DNA of 64,000 bases from Asanoa sp. WMMD1127 (GCF_029626225.1 NZ_JARUBP010000001.1:6200001-6264000); one strand, 5' to 3'; counted from the stretch's first letter, positions 1 through 6,588 are shown. The notes: generated by a model not told the origin, from the sequence alone. Program-made: numbers and translations.

Positions 1-866
1 TTGTTGATGTTCAGGAAGTCACCCAAAGCCGGGTTAGCGAAATACCAACCCGTACCCTTCGGATGTTCGGCGGAAGGAGGTTCCCCTTCATCCCGCCAGT
101 CCCAATCGCGGGGCACGTTCCGGCGGAACACGAACCGAGCAGGGTCCGTTTCCGGCTTCTTCTCGATCAGCTCCCCGTACTCATGCTCCGCAAGCGCGAA
201 CGCCGCGGTTGTGTACGCCGCGGTAGTAGCGGCCAACAGCAGAGGCTCTTTACGGGTACCGAAGCCCTGGCGTAGCGAGTCCCAAAGGTGCCGGTCCTTC
301 TGCGTCAGCACCTCATCGAAGAGGACCGCTGACGGGTTGGTGCCGAGAGCGCCGGCAGCGTCACCGGGTAGCACCTGATAGAAGCTGTTCGTCTTCGCGT
401 ACACGAGACGCTTCTTGCTGTCGATGATCTCGACAACCTTGGAGAGAGCCGGCGACAGCTCGACCATGCGCTTAGCCGTGTTGTAGACCAAGGACGCTTG
501 GTCCTTGTCAGCCGCTACGGAGTAAACCTCCGCGGACTCTTCACCATCCGCGACCAAGTGATACAGCGCCAGGGCCGACAAGACTTCACTCTTGCCGTTC
601 TTCCGGGCCATCTCCATCCACGCGATCCGGTACTGCCTGACCCATTCGTCGTACTGATCGTCATAGGCAACGGTCGCGTACAGCGGACGAATGATCTCGT
701 CCTTCTGCCAAGCGGCCAGCAAGAACGGAGCCCGTGCGTGCCTACCTTTGGTGTGCACGATGAAGCGTTCAATGAAGTTGATTACGCGTTGAGCCCGCTT
801 CTCGTCGTAACGAAAAAGGCCCGCCTCCGGGGAGGTCGGGCCGTGTGGGGCGAGAGGGTATTCCAA
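1..866 (-). CDS. terL: Phage terminase large subunit (N-terminal part)
   Basis: This is the ATPase-nuclease motor that pumps DNA into proheads. Translating 866 down to 1 gives an open frame of 288 codons that continues off the window. It contains a Walker-A-like stretch (MEMARKNGKSEV, roughly residues 85-96) and a Walker-B-like SAVLFDEV further on; the C-terminal nuclease lies outside. The start is a TTG at 866, chosen because a purine-rich ribosome site (GGAAGGGGGCGGGA) precedes it directly. It follows the LamG-like tail gene by 16 bases. The two terminase genes are separated here by tail-type genes, which is unusual. The family call is good; the exact start is inferred. Confidence 0.85.
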   Translation of the reverse strand, partial: MEYPLAPHGPTSPEAGLFRYDEKRAQRVINFIERFIVHTKGRHARAPFLLAAWQKDEIIRPLYATVAYDDQYDEWVRQYRIAWMEMARKNGKSEVLSALALYHLVADGEESAEVYSVAADKDQASLVYNTAKRMVELSPALSKVVEIIDSKKRLVYAKTNSFYQVLPGDAAGALGTNPSAVLFDEVLTQKDRHLWDSLRQGFGTRKEPLLLAATTAAYTTAAFALAEHEYGELIEKKPETDPARFVFRRNVPRDWDWRDEGEPPSAEHPKGTGWYFANPALGDFLNIN

Positions 867-882
867 TCCCGCCCCCTTCCGT

Positions 883-1689
883 TTACGAGATCGCGAAGTT
901 GAACCCCGGAGGAGGGTCGGTTGTGTCGACTGACGTTCCGGTGATCGCTGTCTGATTCGCTCCGCCCCCGGTGATGTCGGGTACGGGCGTACTGATGTCG
1001 GCTTGGTTGAACAGCCACATGGCGTTAGGCCCGCGGGTCAGCCATGCCGCCGCACTGAGATGCATCCCTGATGCCTCAATGGCCGCGTCGCCCGCGGTGT
1101 CCGCCGCGAACGGCAGAGCGTTCGACCAAGCGGCCCGTACCGCGACCTTCGCCAACGGGAAGTCAGAGCCGGCCGCCGACATCTTGATTGAGCCGCCGAC
1201 CCCCGCGGGAGTCCAGGCCGCGCGAGCGTTCGCACCGTTGACGTGCTGCCAGGTTCCGCCCGTGTAGTCGTAGGAGCTGAACCGTGGAGTAGACGTGCCC
1301 GCCGGCTTCCTGGCGACCACGAAGAACCAACGGTTGTTCGTGAGCGCTCCACCGATGGACGCTGCCCCGCTATACCACTGCCAGGCGTTACCCGTGCTGG
1401 TCCCAACCTCGCCGCGGAACGTGCCGTCCGAAGAGTGCGGGGCGAACATGGCCTCGACCGCACCGGAGCCGGTTCGCTTCATGATGAACGCGACCGTTCC
1501 GTGCGTCATGGCGGACAGCGCACCGACACCGGTCACGATCTCGTCATCGATGCCATCGAACGCCCGGACGTACGGGAGAGCCGGCTCCGGGGAGCCGCCG
1601 GCTAGCGTGATCCACTGGCCGTTTAAACGCACCTTGCGGACAGCCGGGAACCAAGCTCCGCCAACGCGGGCCTTACGCATCCGTGTCAT
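883..1689 (-). CDS. LamG/concanavalin-like phage tail or receptor protein
   Basis: A 268-residue protein whose central part (about residues 40-215) reads as a laminin-G/concanavalin-type beta-sandwich: phrases such as FDGIDDEIVTG, GTVAFIMKR, NNRWFFVVARK and the run of small and aromatic residues are typical of LamG_3 domains on virion surface proteins. The likely role is host-surface carbohydrate binding at the virion tail. The start at 1689 is ATG within a 17-bp overlap with the end of the upstream fibre gene, which implies coupling; a second ATG lies three codons later. A CGTTTAAACG palindrome sits inside the gene at 1620. No enzymatic motif is visible. Confidence 0.6.
   Translation of the reverse strand: MTRMRKARVGGAWFPAVRKVRLNGQWITLAGGSPEPALPYVRAFDGIDDEIVTGVGALSAMTHGTVAFIMKRTGSGAVEAMFAPHSSDGTFRGEVGTSTGNAWQWYSGAASIGGALTNNRWFFVVARKPAGTSTPRFSSYDYTGGTWQHVNGANARAAWTPAGVGGSIKMSAAGSDFPLAKVAVRAAWSNALPFAADTAGDAAIEASGMHLSAAAWLTRGPNAMWLFNQADISTPVPDITGGGANQTAITGTSVDTTDPPPGFNFAIS
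1620..1629. repeat. CGTTTAAACG palindrome, copy 1
   Basis: A perfect 10-bp palindrome inside the LamG-like tail gene. Identical copies are at 5560 and 6277, and one-mismatch forms CGTGTAAACG at 2252 and 2773. It is a candidate phage repressor or stoperator site; see findings. Confidence 0.5.
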
Positions 1690-2509
1690 CCCAAACGGAG
1701 CCGTCAGGGACAGCTCCGGGGTCCTGCGGTCCCGGGTAGTAGCCCGCTCCGGTAGCCGGTACATAGGCTGTGCCGTCCCAACGGAACGCGGCCAGTAGGG
1801 CAGTGTGGGTGTGGCCCGTATCGGCTTTCCCTGTAAGGGAAGCAGCGAGCCCGATCACGTCAGACTGAGCGTGCGAATGCGTCGCCGCGGCCTTGCCAGC
1901 AAGGGCCGCATCGAGCCCGCTTACGTCCGCCGTCGAGTGCCCGTGAACCGCGGGAGCGTAGGTGCCAGCGTGGGTGTGGGTGGTGTCGCTCTTGCCCGCC
2001 AGGGCCGCCGTAAGGCCGGTCACGTCCGCCAGGGCGTGACTGTGCACCGCGGGGGCGTAAACGCCCGCGTGCGTGTGAGCTAGGGCCGCGTAGCGGTCCG
2101 CCAGGGTTACGACGCCAGTCCGGCCGTCGACCGATGACACCGCGCCGTCTCCGCCCCCACCCACCGGGTATAGCGGGTCCGGGCCAACCGGAGCCGTGAC
2201 GAGGATCGAGCGGACGTCGAACGGGCCGGGGGAGCCGGACGGAACCGCGACCGTGTAAACGGTCCGCGCGGACGGCCCGCGATCCTCCGTGATCCGGTAG
2301 TGCGTGTTGGTCGGAAGGATGTCTTCGTTCGGGACCAGCTCGACCGACCAAGCTCCGTCAGCTCCGGTCGTGAACCGGCGGACGCCGCCGATCGTGCCGC
2401 CGGCTACGAAGCCGGGAAGGTCCCGCCCGGAGACGAGAGCCACGGAGACCTCCGCACCCCGTACCGGGTTGCCGTCCGGCCCCCGGACGATGTTGGTAAC
2501 GGTGGCCAC
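1673..2509 (-). CDS. Phage tail fibre-like protein with His-x-His repeats
   Basis: 278 residues. The N-terminal ~95 residues resemble a carboxypeptidase-regulatory/Ig-like beta domain (VRGPDGNPVRGAEVSV). The middle has three to four ~25-28-residue repeats of the form HTHAGVYAPAVHSHALADVTGL and THTHAGTYAPAVHGHSTADV. Such His-x-His repeats bind metal along the axis of trimeric phage fibres. The C-terminus (WDGTAYVPATGAGYYPGPQDPGAVPDG) is like fibre ends. The start is GTG at 2509. It heads a pair with the LamG-like gene. It probably forms the host-contact fibre; host specificity cannot be read from the sequence. Confidence 0.7.
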   Translation of the reverse strand: MATVTNIVRGPDGNPVRGAEVSVALVSGRDLPGFVAGGTIGGVRRFTTGADGAWSVELVPNEDILPTNTHYRITEDRGPSARTVYTVAVPSGSPGPFDVRSILVTAPVGPDPLYPVGGGGDGAVSSVDGRTGVVTLADRYAALAHTHAGVYAPAVHSHALADVTGLTAALAGKSDTTHTHAGTYAPAVHGHSTADVSGLDAALAGKAAATHSHAQSDVIGLAASLTGKADTGHTHTALLAAFRWDGTAYVPATGAGYYPGPQDPGAVPDGSVWDDTDA

Positions 2510-2525
2510 CTTCTAGGCTCCCTTC

Positions 2526-2810
2526 ATGGCTGACTACTGCGAGGTTTTCGAGGGCGTGCTTGCGGAAGCGCGAGCCGCGCACCCGGCTTCCTCCCGGGTG
2601 TCGTTTGACCACGCGATCGGAACCGGCGACGAAGCCGCCGAGAAGCTGTTGAGCGAAGCCATCGACCGGGCCGCGAACCGCGGCCTACCGCCCGTCGACC
2701 GGGTGATGCGGATACAGCGGCACACGTGGCTACGTCGGCAGCTTGAGCCGGACCTACGCGCTTACCGTGTGGCGTGTAAACGCCTTGCCGGCAGACCGCC
2801 GGCTGAGTAG
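2526..2810 (+). CDS. Small phage protein, function unknown
   Basis: A 94-residue, mostly helical, charged protein on the strand opposite to the surrounding late genes. Its ATG is 16 bases from the divergent fibre gene start, and its stop abuts the tRNA-like element on the other strand. The composition (balanced acidic and basic residues, ordinary codon use) looks genuinely coding, and the antisense frame is poor. No motif was recognised. The ribosome site is weak. Its position suggests a late insertion of a small cargo-type gene in the packaging module, but that is inference. Confidence 0.5.
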   Translation: MADYCEVFEGVLAEARAAHPASSRVSFDHAIGTGDEAAEKLLSEAIDRAANRGLPPVDRVMRIQRHTWLRRQLEPDLRAYRVACKRLAGRPPAE

Positions 2811-2811
2811 G

Positions 2812-2889
2812 TGGACCTACGGGGATTCGAACCCCGCTCCGCCCGGGGTCCGCGTGCGGCTTTCCCGAGCGTCGAAACCAGATAGGCCC
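2812..2889 (-). ncRNA. tmRNA-like / tRNA-like element, 78 nt
   Basis: On the minus strand a 7-bp acceptor stem (GGGCCTA with TAGGTCC, one G-U) closes a perfect 5-bp T arm with loop TTCGAAT, followed by discriminator A and CCT (no encoded CCA). The 5' side reads TGGTTTCGAC, the D-loop signature of tmRNA rather than of tRNA. Between them is only a 7-bp stem (GCTCGGG with CCCGGGC, one G-U) and a ~16-nt loop. There are no pseudoknots, no tag reading frame and no normal anticodon arm. It could be a deletion relic of a phage tmRNA, a minimal tRNA mimic, or an aberrant tRNA. Expression is unknown. Confidence 0.5.
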
Positions 2890-3055
2890 TCACCGACCGC
2901 ACCGGAGCCGGACTAAACCGTCCGGTCTTACCAACGGTGGGTATCGGCTGTACGCGCGCCCCCGGGGGAGTCCTCACCGTCCCGCCCAAGTGACGGGGAC
3001 TCGACCTCCGGGGGCAAGTGCTACCCGGAGTGGGGATCAACCCGCCTCCGGTGTC

Positions 3056-3508
3056 TTAGAGGCCCGCAAGCTCCTTCTCGAAGGAGTCGCCTTCGCCAGG
3101 GTCGGAAGTGATCCCGAGGTTCTGACGATCGCGCGGCGTGAAGCCGAACTTGGAGCCGTAGTTGAGCATGATCGCGGCAGAGTCCTTCATGATCTGAGCC
3201 GCGGGGTTCTTGACCAAGAGTCCGTCTCGACCCTCGACCAACGTCCCGTACTTCGCTAGCGCCTGGCGAGCGTCGTTGAACGCCGCCCATGATGCGCAGT
3301 AGACGACTAGCGCCGCGTGGTCGATGCTCTCGATCCGTCCCGCCTTATCGAGGAACGAGACGATCCGAGACCACTCAGCGAAGGCTTCGCCTTCCAGATC
3401 CGCGGGAGGCAACGGCCGACCAGTGAGCGACTTCGCCTTACCGCCTTGGGGGCGGTTGCCGGGATTGCCGTGGAGGTAATGAACCTCCGCGGCTTTTCTG
3501 TCTGCCAT
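3056..3508 (-). CDS. terS: Phage terminase small subunit, P27 family
   Basis: A 150-residue DNA-recognition subunit of the packaging terminase. The N-terminus LHGNPGNRPQ and the later pattern of LPPADLEGEAFAEWSRIV, AALVVYCASWAAFNDA and SKFGFTPRDRQNLGI are characteristic of P27-type small terminases. The ATG at 3508 has a strong purine ribosome site (GGAGGGAGGGTAAC). An HNH nuclease gene lies upstream, as in cos-type phages where HNH proteins assist terminase. The 242 bases between them (3509-3750) hold no convincing gene and would be the natural place for a cos or packaging-recognition site. The usual large-subunit neighbour is displaced ~2.2 kb downstream. Confidence 0.88.
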   Translation of the reverse strand: MADRKAAEVHYLHGNPGNRPQGGKAKSLTGRPLPPADLEGEAFAEWSRIVSFLDKAGRIESIDHAALVVYCASWAAFNDARQALAKYGTLVEGRDGLLVKNPAAQIMKDSAAIMLNYGSKFGFTPRDRQNLGITSDPGEGDSFEKELAGL

Positions 3509-3750
3509 GTGTTACCCTCCCTCCGTTGGGATCAAGAGCGATTGCGCGCTATCGCGCTTCGCCTACGCTGAATCAGATCCGCCTTCCCCTCGATTCCCAC
3601 CAACCTAGGGAAATGTGCAGCCGCGCCAACGGAGCTAAGGCGTGGGTCTTAGGGGGAGTTGCCGGAAAGTTTCTGGTCCCCCCTCCATGGGGGAAAGTCA
3701 AGAGTGAGCAGGCACTTTGTGATTTTTCCTGTGTGCTCTTGACTAAGACT

Positions 3751-4056
3751 TTATTTGAGTCGCAAAGGCCGATTGCCTTTGCTTGTGTTGCATCTCTTGT
3801 GGGCTGGCTTGAGATTAGAGAGGCGGTTACTACCGCCTCTTGATAGGGGTATTACATGGTCTGCTGTATCAGCACCATAGCCACCACATAACCAACAGAC
3901 CGTACTCTTACTGAGTACGATCCTACGATTGGTTAGGTATTCCCTATCGTATCCTCGTTGTGTACTGGATAGGGTATGTTTAGGCCGGTGCTCTGTGCAC
4001 CGGCTTTCCCCTAGGGGTATTAGGCGTTTGCATTTAGTGCAGCTACTAAAGCTCAC
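3751..4056 (-). CDS. HNH endonuclease
   Basis: A 101-residue zinc-supported HNH nuclease. CTKCKRLIPLGESRC and CWLCGG supply Cys pairs; ADHVIPLSRGG carries the HNH histidine pair region and LKPAHKRCNTSKG the Asn/His end. Such genes next to terS aid DNA cutting during packaging; some are homing enzymes. I chose GTG at 4056 because AAGGGG precedes it and conserved sequence begins there; the longer frame upstream runs through two hairpins and lacks family resemblance. Codon use is clearly more AT-rich than its neighbours, which suggests recent acquisition. Confidence 0.85.
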   Translation of the reverse strand: MSFSSCTKCKRLIPLGESRCTEHRPKHTLSSTQRGYDREYLTNRRIVLSKSTVCWLCGGYGADTADHVIPLSRGGSNRLSNLKPAHKRCNTSKGNRPLRLK

Positions 4057-4074
4057 TGCTAAACCCCTTATTAA

Positions 4075-4096
4075 GGGCAGCCTTTGAGGGCTGCCC
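4075..4096. terminator. 8-bp hairpin upstream of HNH gene
   Basis: GGGCAGCC, a six-base loop TTTGAG, then GGCTGCCC form a perfect stem. With the next hairpin at 4117-4137 it sits between the divergent early and late modules, just upstream of the HNH ribosome site. It may be a terminator or a leader structure for leftward transcripts. No clear T-tract follows on either strand. Confidence 0.5.
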
Positions 4097-4116
4097 GTTA
4101 TAGAACCCCTATCTAG

Positions 4117-4137
4117 GAGGCCCCTTGAGGGGGCCTC
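4117..4137. terminator. Second 8-bp hairpin in the phage control region
   Basis: GAGGCCCC, loop TTGAG, GGGGCCTC: a perfect 8-bp stem 20 bases from the 4075 hairpin. Tandem hairpins in the intermodule region fit a leader/attenuator or terminator pair in the late transcript. Confidence 0.45.
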
Positions 4138-4218
4138 TACTAGTAGTAGGTAGGCCGCTCGGTCGTCGGGAGGTCCGCCTTCGGCTCCCCTCCCTCCTCC
4201 CTCACTACCTATAACTAG

Positions 4219-4240
4219 GTTCACCGTGGGACGGGTGAAC
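4219..4240. promoter_or_regulatory. Inverted repeat, candidate phage operator
   Basis: GTTCACC and GGTGAAC are separated by eight bases, in the gap between the leftward late genes and the rightward early genes, upstream of the first early ribosome site. On the minus strand TTCACC is followed after 16 bases by TAGTTA, a weak -35/-10 candidate for the late module. This is pattern-based; no repressor gene is in the window to pair with it. Confidence 0.35.
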
Positions 4241-4344
4241 ATGGGATGTGACCCACTTCACTCGCTAGGGCTGTCTGTCGTACCTCCGCTCTAATGTTCA
4301 GCCCAACAGGGAAGCTGTGGTTGGGAACGTTAAAGGAGGTCACG

Positions 4345-4470
4345 ATGGCAAAGGCGCACAACCGGCCGGGCCGCAGGATCGGCCACGTGGGGCAGGCGTA
4401 CTTGGAGGCCCGTGCAGCACAGACGGAGCGCACCAAGCAGGCCCTTCGGAAGATCGCGGAGGCCAAGTGA
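4345..4470 (+). CDS. 41-residue basic phage early protein
   Basis: The ATG at 4345 has a near-perfect ribosome site (AAAGGAGGTCACG), the strongest in the early module, so this is probably the first early gene. The product is short, basic and helical (PGRRIGHVGQAYLEARAAQ in the middle, ending in RKIAEAK), without a recognised family. Its stop overlaps the GTG of the next gene by four bases, so the two are translationally coupled. A nucleic-acid-binding role is possible from charge alone. Confidence 0.65.
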   Translation: MAKAHNRPGRRIGHVGQAYLEARAAQTERTKQALRKIAEAK

Positions 4471-4694
4471 GCAACCCGACTGACCTCATCGAGCCCTACC
4501 GCGCACACCGGCTCTACGGAGCCGCTTACGGCGCTATCAAGATGGCGGAGGCCCAAGAAGGCGAGTTCGCAGCGTTGTTCCTTGCGAACCGCATCCGGAT
4601 CGAGTTCGAAGAGGTCACCCTTCGGGAAACGGCCAATCGGATTCGCCTGACGATGGAAGAAGCGCCGGAATCAACGAAAGGGGATTGCGAGTGA
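4467..4694 (+). CDS. 75-residue phage early protein, unknown
   Basis: Starts at a GTG overlapping the previous stop and ends in a GTGA overlap with the next gene. The product is mostly alpha-helical and amphipathic, with two charged helices (FEEVTLRETANRIRLTMEE near the C-terminus). No family was recognised. The tight overlaps on both sides argue that it is a real gene of the early operon. Confidence 0.6.
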   Translation: MSNPTDLIEPYRAHRLYGAAYGAIKMAEAQEGEFAALFLANRIRIEFEEVTLRETANRIRLTMEEAPESTKGDCE

Positions 4695-4846
4695 CCGCAC
4701 TCGCACTCTTCCTCTACTGCGTATCCGAAATCGGCCCTTTCTGGGCCGCCCATTGGTTCGGGAGGTTCAGGGATGGCTTCATTCTGGGCCGGGGTCGCCT
4801 TCGTAGCCCTGCTGACGCTCAACATCGTGATTCGGAGGCTCCGTGA
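4691..4846 (+). CDS. Tiny phage protein with hydrophobic N-terminus
   Basis: 51 codons from a GTG that overlaps the preceding stop. The first ~27 residues are hydrophobic and aromatic (LALFLYCVSEIGPFWAAHWF), after which codon third positions lose their GC bias while the +1-shifted frame (4773-4850) gains it. The coding signal therefore passes to the next small gene around 4773. Either the two genes genuinely overlap, or this one is a frameshifted or shortened remnant. Confidence 0.4.
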   Translation: MTALALFLYCVSEIGPFWAAHWFGRFRDGFILGRGRLRSPADAQHRDSEAP

Positions 4847-4850
4847 CTGA
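4773..4850 (+). CDS. 25-residue single-span membrane peptide
   Basis: ATG at 4773 with GGGAGG eight to ten bases upstream. The product is a short N-terminus, one membrane span (FWAGVAFVALLTLNIVI) and a basic tail RRLRD. Codon third positions are GC-rich, unlike the overlapping frame. Its stop overlaps the start region of the next tiny gene. It resembles small holin-like or superinfection-type membrane peptides in size only; the function is unknown. Confidence 0.5.
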   Translation: MASFWAGVAFVALLTLNIVIRRLRD

Positions 4851-4950
4851 GATTATCGCGAACGCGATCCTAACCGCGTTGGCCTTGGGAGTGTTCGCCT
4901 TCGTTGTCGGCTCGATCTTCACGGATGGCGACTCTGAGAATCACGATTGA
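4843..4950 (+). CDS. 35-residue single-span membrane peptide
   Basis: GTG at 4843 inside CCGTGACTGA, overlapping the stops of the two preceding frames. One hydrophobic span (ILTALALGVFAFVVGSIF) is followed by an acidic tail TDGDSENHD. With 4773-4850 it makes a back-to-back pair of one-span peptides, one ending basic and one acidic. The 3' end overlaps the clamp-like gene by 26 bases. No homologue was recognised. Confidence 0.5.
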   Translation: MTEIIANAILTALALGVFAFVVGSIFTDGDSENHD

Positions 4951-5557
4951 GGCTCCGGAGCTAGCCCGTGTCCTTGGGAACGCGTTGGCGTTCATTCCAG
5001 CGGCTTCGAAGATCCAACACGCGATGATCGAGGTAACCCCGGAGACGGTTTACGCCGTAGGGACCGATGGATACGCCGCGGGAACCGATTGGGCCTCCGT
5101 CAACGATCACGAAGGCGAGAAAGAGACCCGCCGGCTAGTGATCACGAAATCGGGGTTGGCGGACCTCGAAAAGTCCGCCCGGATGGCCAAGAAGACCGTA
5201 GCCGAGATCAAGGTCTTTCCTGACTTCCTGCTGTTGAGCGTGGAGGAAGGCGAAGGCGTAACCGTGCCCCTCGTCAAGGGCCACAACCACCAACCGGCCC
5301 TCGAAGCGATCCCGGCGATGATCGGGGAGGCGGAGAAGCGCCCGGAGACGATCCCTGGACTCATCATGCTCGACCCGTCTCTGTTGAGCCGCTTTTCGAA
5401 GGTCAAGGCAGACAAGGGCGACCGGAGGGCCGATTTCCTGTTCGGTCACGAAGGTGAGCCTGTTCTAATCAAGGTAGGCCCGTTCTTTAAGGGCCTGATC
5501 ATGCCGATTGACCGGGAAGTGCATTCGGAGAACGTCGGCCCGGAAGGTCTGTGGTGA
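4925..5557 (+). CDS. Putative phage sliding-clamp (DnaN-like) protein
   Basis: 210 residues. The N-terminal part (ELARVLGNALAFIPAASK, MIEVTPETVYAVGTDGY) has the beta-clamp pattern of an amphipathic helix followed by a strand that reports on the substrate site. The second half (PGLIMLDPSLLSRFSKVK, FLFGHEGEPVLIKVGPFFKGLIMPI) repeats a similar fold and ends in a clamp-like LIMPI strand. Two domains instead of three would fit a trimeric phage clamp. I chose ATG 4925 over an earlier start because conserved sequence begins there. The call is inferred from pattern, not from a search. Confidence 0.45.
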   Translation: MATLRITIEAPELARVLGNALAFIPAASKIQHAMIEVTPETVYAVGTDGYAAGTDWASVNDHEGEKETRRLVITKSGLADLEKSARMAKKTVAEIKVFPDFLLLSVEEGEGVTVPLVKGHNHQPALEAIPAMIGEAEKRPETIPGLIMLDPSLLSRFSKVKADKGDRRADFLFGHEGEPVLIKVGPFFKGLIMPIDREVHSENVGPEGLW

Positions 5558-5865
5558 AGCGTTTAAACGTGTCCGCACCAATCGGCAGAGACGGGAGACC
5601 GTACGGCACGAAGTGTGCCGCCGGCTGTCCCAAGGCGAAGGGCCTCGAAGCCCATTGCACCGTCTGTCACAACCACTTCTCCGGTGTGACGTACTTCGAC
5701 GCTCACCGGAGCGACGGCTACTGCCACAACCCCGCATCACTCGGTCTACGGCTCGAAGACGGCTTGTGGGCTACCCCGGAGGGTCATGAGTCCCGCCGGG
5801 CCGCATCTGAACGCATGGCGATTGCCCGCGCAGGCCGCGGGAAAGACAAGGAGGCTGACCAGTGA
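5551..5865 (+). CDS. FDXHR-type zinc-binding phage protein
   Basis: About 104 residues, starting at tandem GTG codons (5551 or 5554). CAAGC, then HCTVCHNHFSG, FDAHRSDGYC and PASLGLRLEDGLW match the FDXHR putative zinc-binding family found in actinobacteriophages; Cys/Cys/His/Cys are likely zinc ligands. The role in infection is unknown. It overlaps the clamp-like gene by seven bases and the next gene by four. A CGTTTAAACG palindrome lies over its first codons (5560-5569). Confidence 0.8.
   Translation: MVKRLNVSAPIGRDGRPYGTKCAAGCPKAKGLEAHCTVCHNHFSGVTYFDAHRSDGYCHNPASLGLRLEDGLWATPEGHESRRAASERMAIARAGRGKDKEADQ
5560..5569. repeat. CGTTTAAACG palindrome, copy 2
   Basis: The same 10-bp palindrome across the first codons of the FDXHR-protein gene, where protein binding could block translation-coupled transcription. 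Confidence 0.5.
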
Positions 5866-6269
5866 TCGAGTCTGTTAAAGAGCAGTGGCTGACCGCGCTT
5901 CGGTCCGGCGAGTACGAGCAGGCGCAAGGCACCCTCTACGAGGATGGCGGTTACTGCTGCCTCGGTGTCCTGTGCGACATCGCGGTCAAGAACGACGCGA
6001 TCCCGGAGCCGACAGACTTCCCCTACCCAAGGTGGGATGGCGTCATCCGAACCGATGTCACCCGCCGCGCCTACATGGCCGAAAAGATGGTTCTTCCGGC
6101 CGCGGTGGCGGAGTGGGCTGGCCTCACTGACGTTGACCCGATGGTGAACGTCCCGGAAGAGGACTACGACACTGAGCTTGTCGTCAGCGTCGAAAAGCAC
6201 CTGTCGGAGCTGAACGACGACGGCTCAACGTTCGCTGAGCTTGCGGACCTGATCGAAGCACAGCTCTAA
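5862..6269 (+). CDS. Conserved actinophage protein, unknown function
   Basis: A 135-residue acidic protein. The stretch WLTALRSGEYEQAQGTLYED followed by GYCCLGVLCDIA is a recurrent signature of small phage and actinobacterial proteins of unknown function. GTG at 5862 overlaps the previous stop by four bases. It is the last gene of the rightward early operon, with a strong hairpin 24 bases after its stop. Confidence 0.75.
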   Translation: MIESVKEQWLTALRSGEYEQAQGTLYEDGGYCCLGVLCDIAVKNDAIPEPTDFPYPRWDGVIRTDVTRRAYMAEKMVLPAAVAEWAGLTDVDPMVNVPEEDYDTELVVSVEKHLSELNDDGSTFAELADLIEAQL

Positions 6270-6276
6270 CCGAGAG

Positions 6277-6286
6277 CGTTTAAACG
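6277..6286. repeat. CGTTTAAACG palindrome, copy 3
   Basis: The same 10-bp palindrome, directly between the last early-gene stop and the terminator hairpin. Confidence 0.5.
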
Positions 6287-6292
6287 GAAGAA

Positions 6293-6314
6293 GCCCCCGG
6301 CATCTGCCGGGGGC
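6293..6314. terminator. Bidirectional terminator between early genes and integrase block
   Basis: GCCCCCGGCA, a two-base turn, then TGCCGGGGGC form a perfect 10-bp stem flanked by AAGAA on the left and CTCTTCGTGTTTG on the right. It separates the rightward early operon from the leftward integrase/zinc-protein pair and could serve both. Confidence 0.8.
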
Positions 6315-6360
6315 CTCTTCGTGTTTGTGGAGGGTGTTGGACTCTCCGCCTACCAAGCTA

Positions 6361-6588
6361 TCAGTCGATGGGCACCATTCGGTGTCCGTGTCGCTCCCTG
6401 GCCTGAGGCTCCATCGGTTCTTCCGGGGGTCCGGCGGACAGTTGGTCCCAAAGCTTCTGTAGCGGCTTCATGTGGGTTTCGCAGAGGACCGCACCCTTGA
6501 TCTCGGTCCCGATGTTGATCGTCACGGGAGGGGCCGTCTCCGCGGCCTTGCCGCAGATCGAGCACCGGCGAGGAGCCGCCATCGTCAT
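6361..6588 (-). CDS. Small zinc-ribbon-like phage protein
   Basis: 75 residues. CSICGK near the N-terminus and CETHMKPL ~25 residues later form a two-part Cys/His zinc site, with VTINIGTEIKGAVLC between. ATG 6588 overlaps the integrase stop (ATGA), so it is translated after integrase. Position and coupling make it a candidate excisionase or integration cofactor, but small phage zinc proteins of this type have many roles. No family was named with confidence. Confidence 0.6.
   Translation of the reverse strand: MTMAAPRRCSICGKAAETAPPVTINIGTEIKGAVLCETHMKPLQKLWDQLSAGPPEEPMEPQARERHGHRMVPID

Noticed and set aside
2890-3055. Possible further tRNA genes next to the tmRNA-like element
   Set aside because: I found hairpins and a T-arm-like GGTCGAGTCC, but no acceptor stem closing a cloverleaf; not reported as genes.
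3526-3843. 105-codon rightward frame between terS and HNH
   Set aside because: It overlaps the HNH gene 3' end on the other strand, has no family resemblance and a weak start. The region is more likely a packaging or leader sequence.
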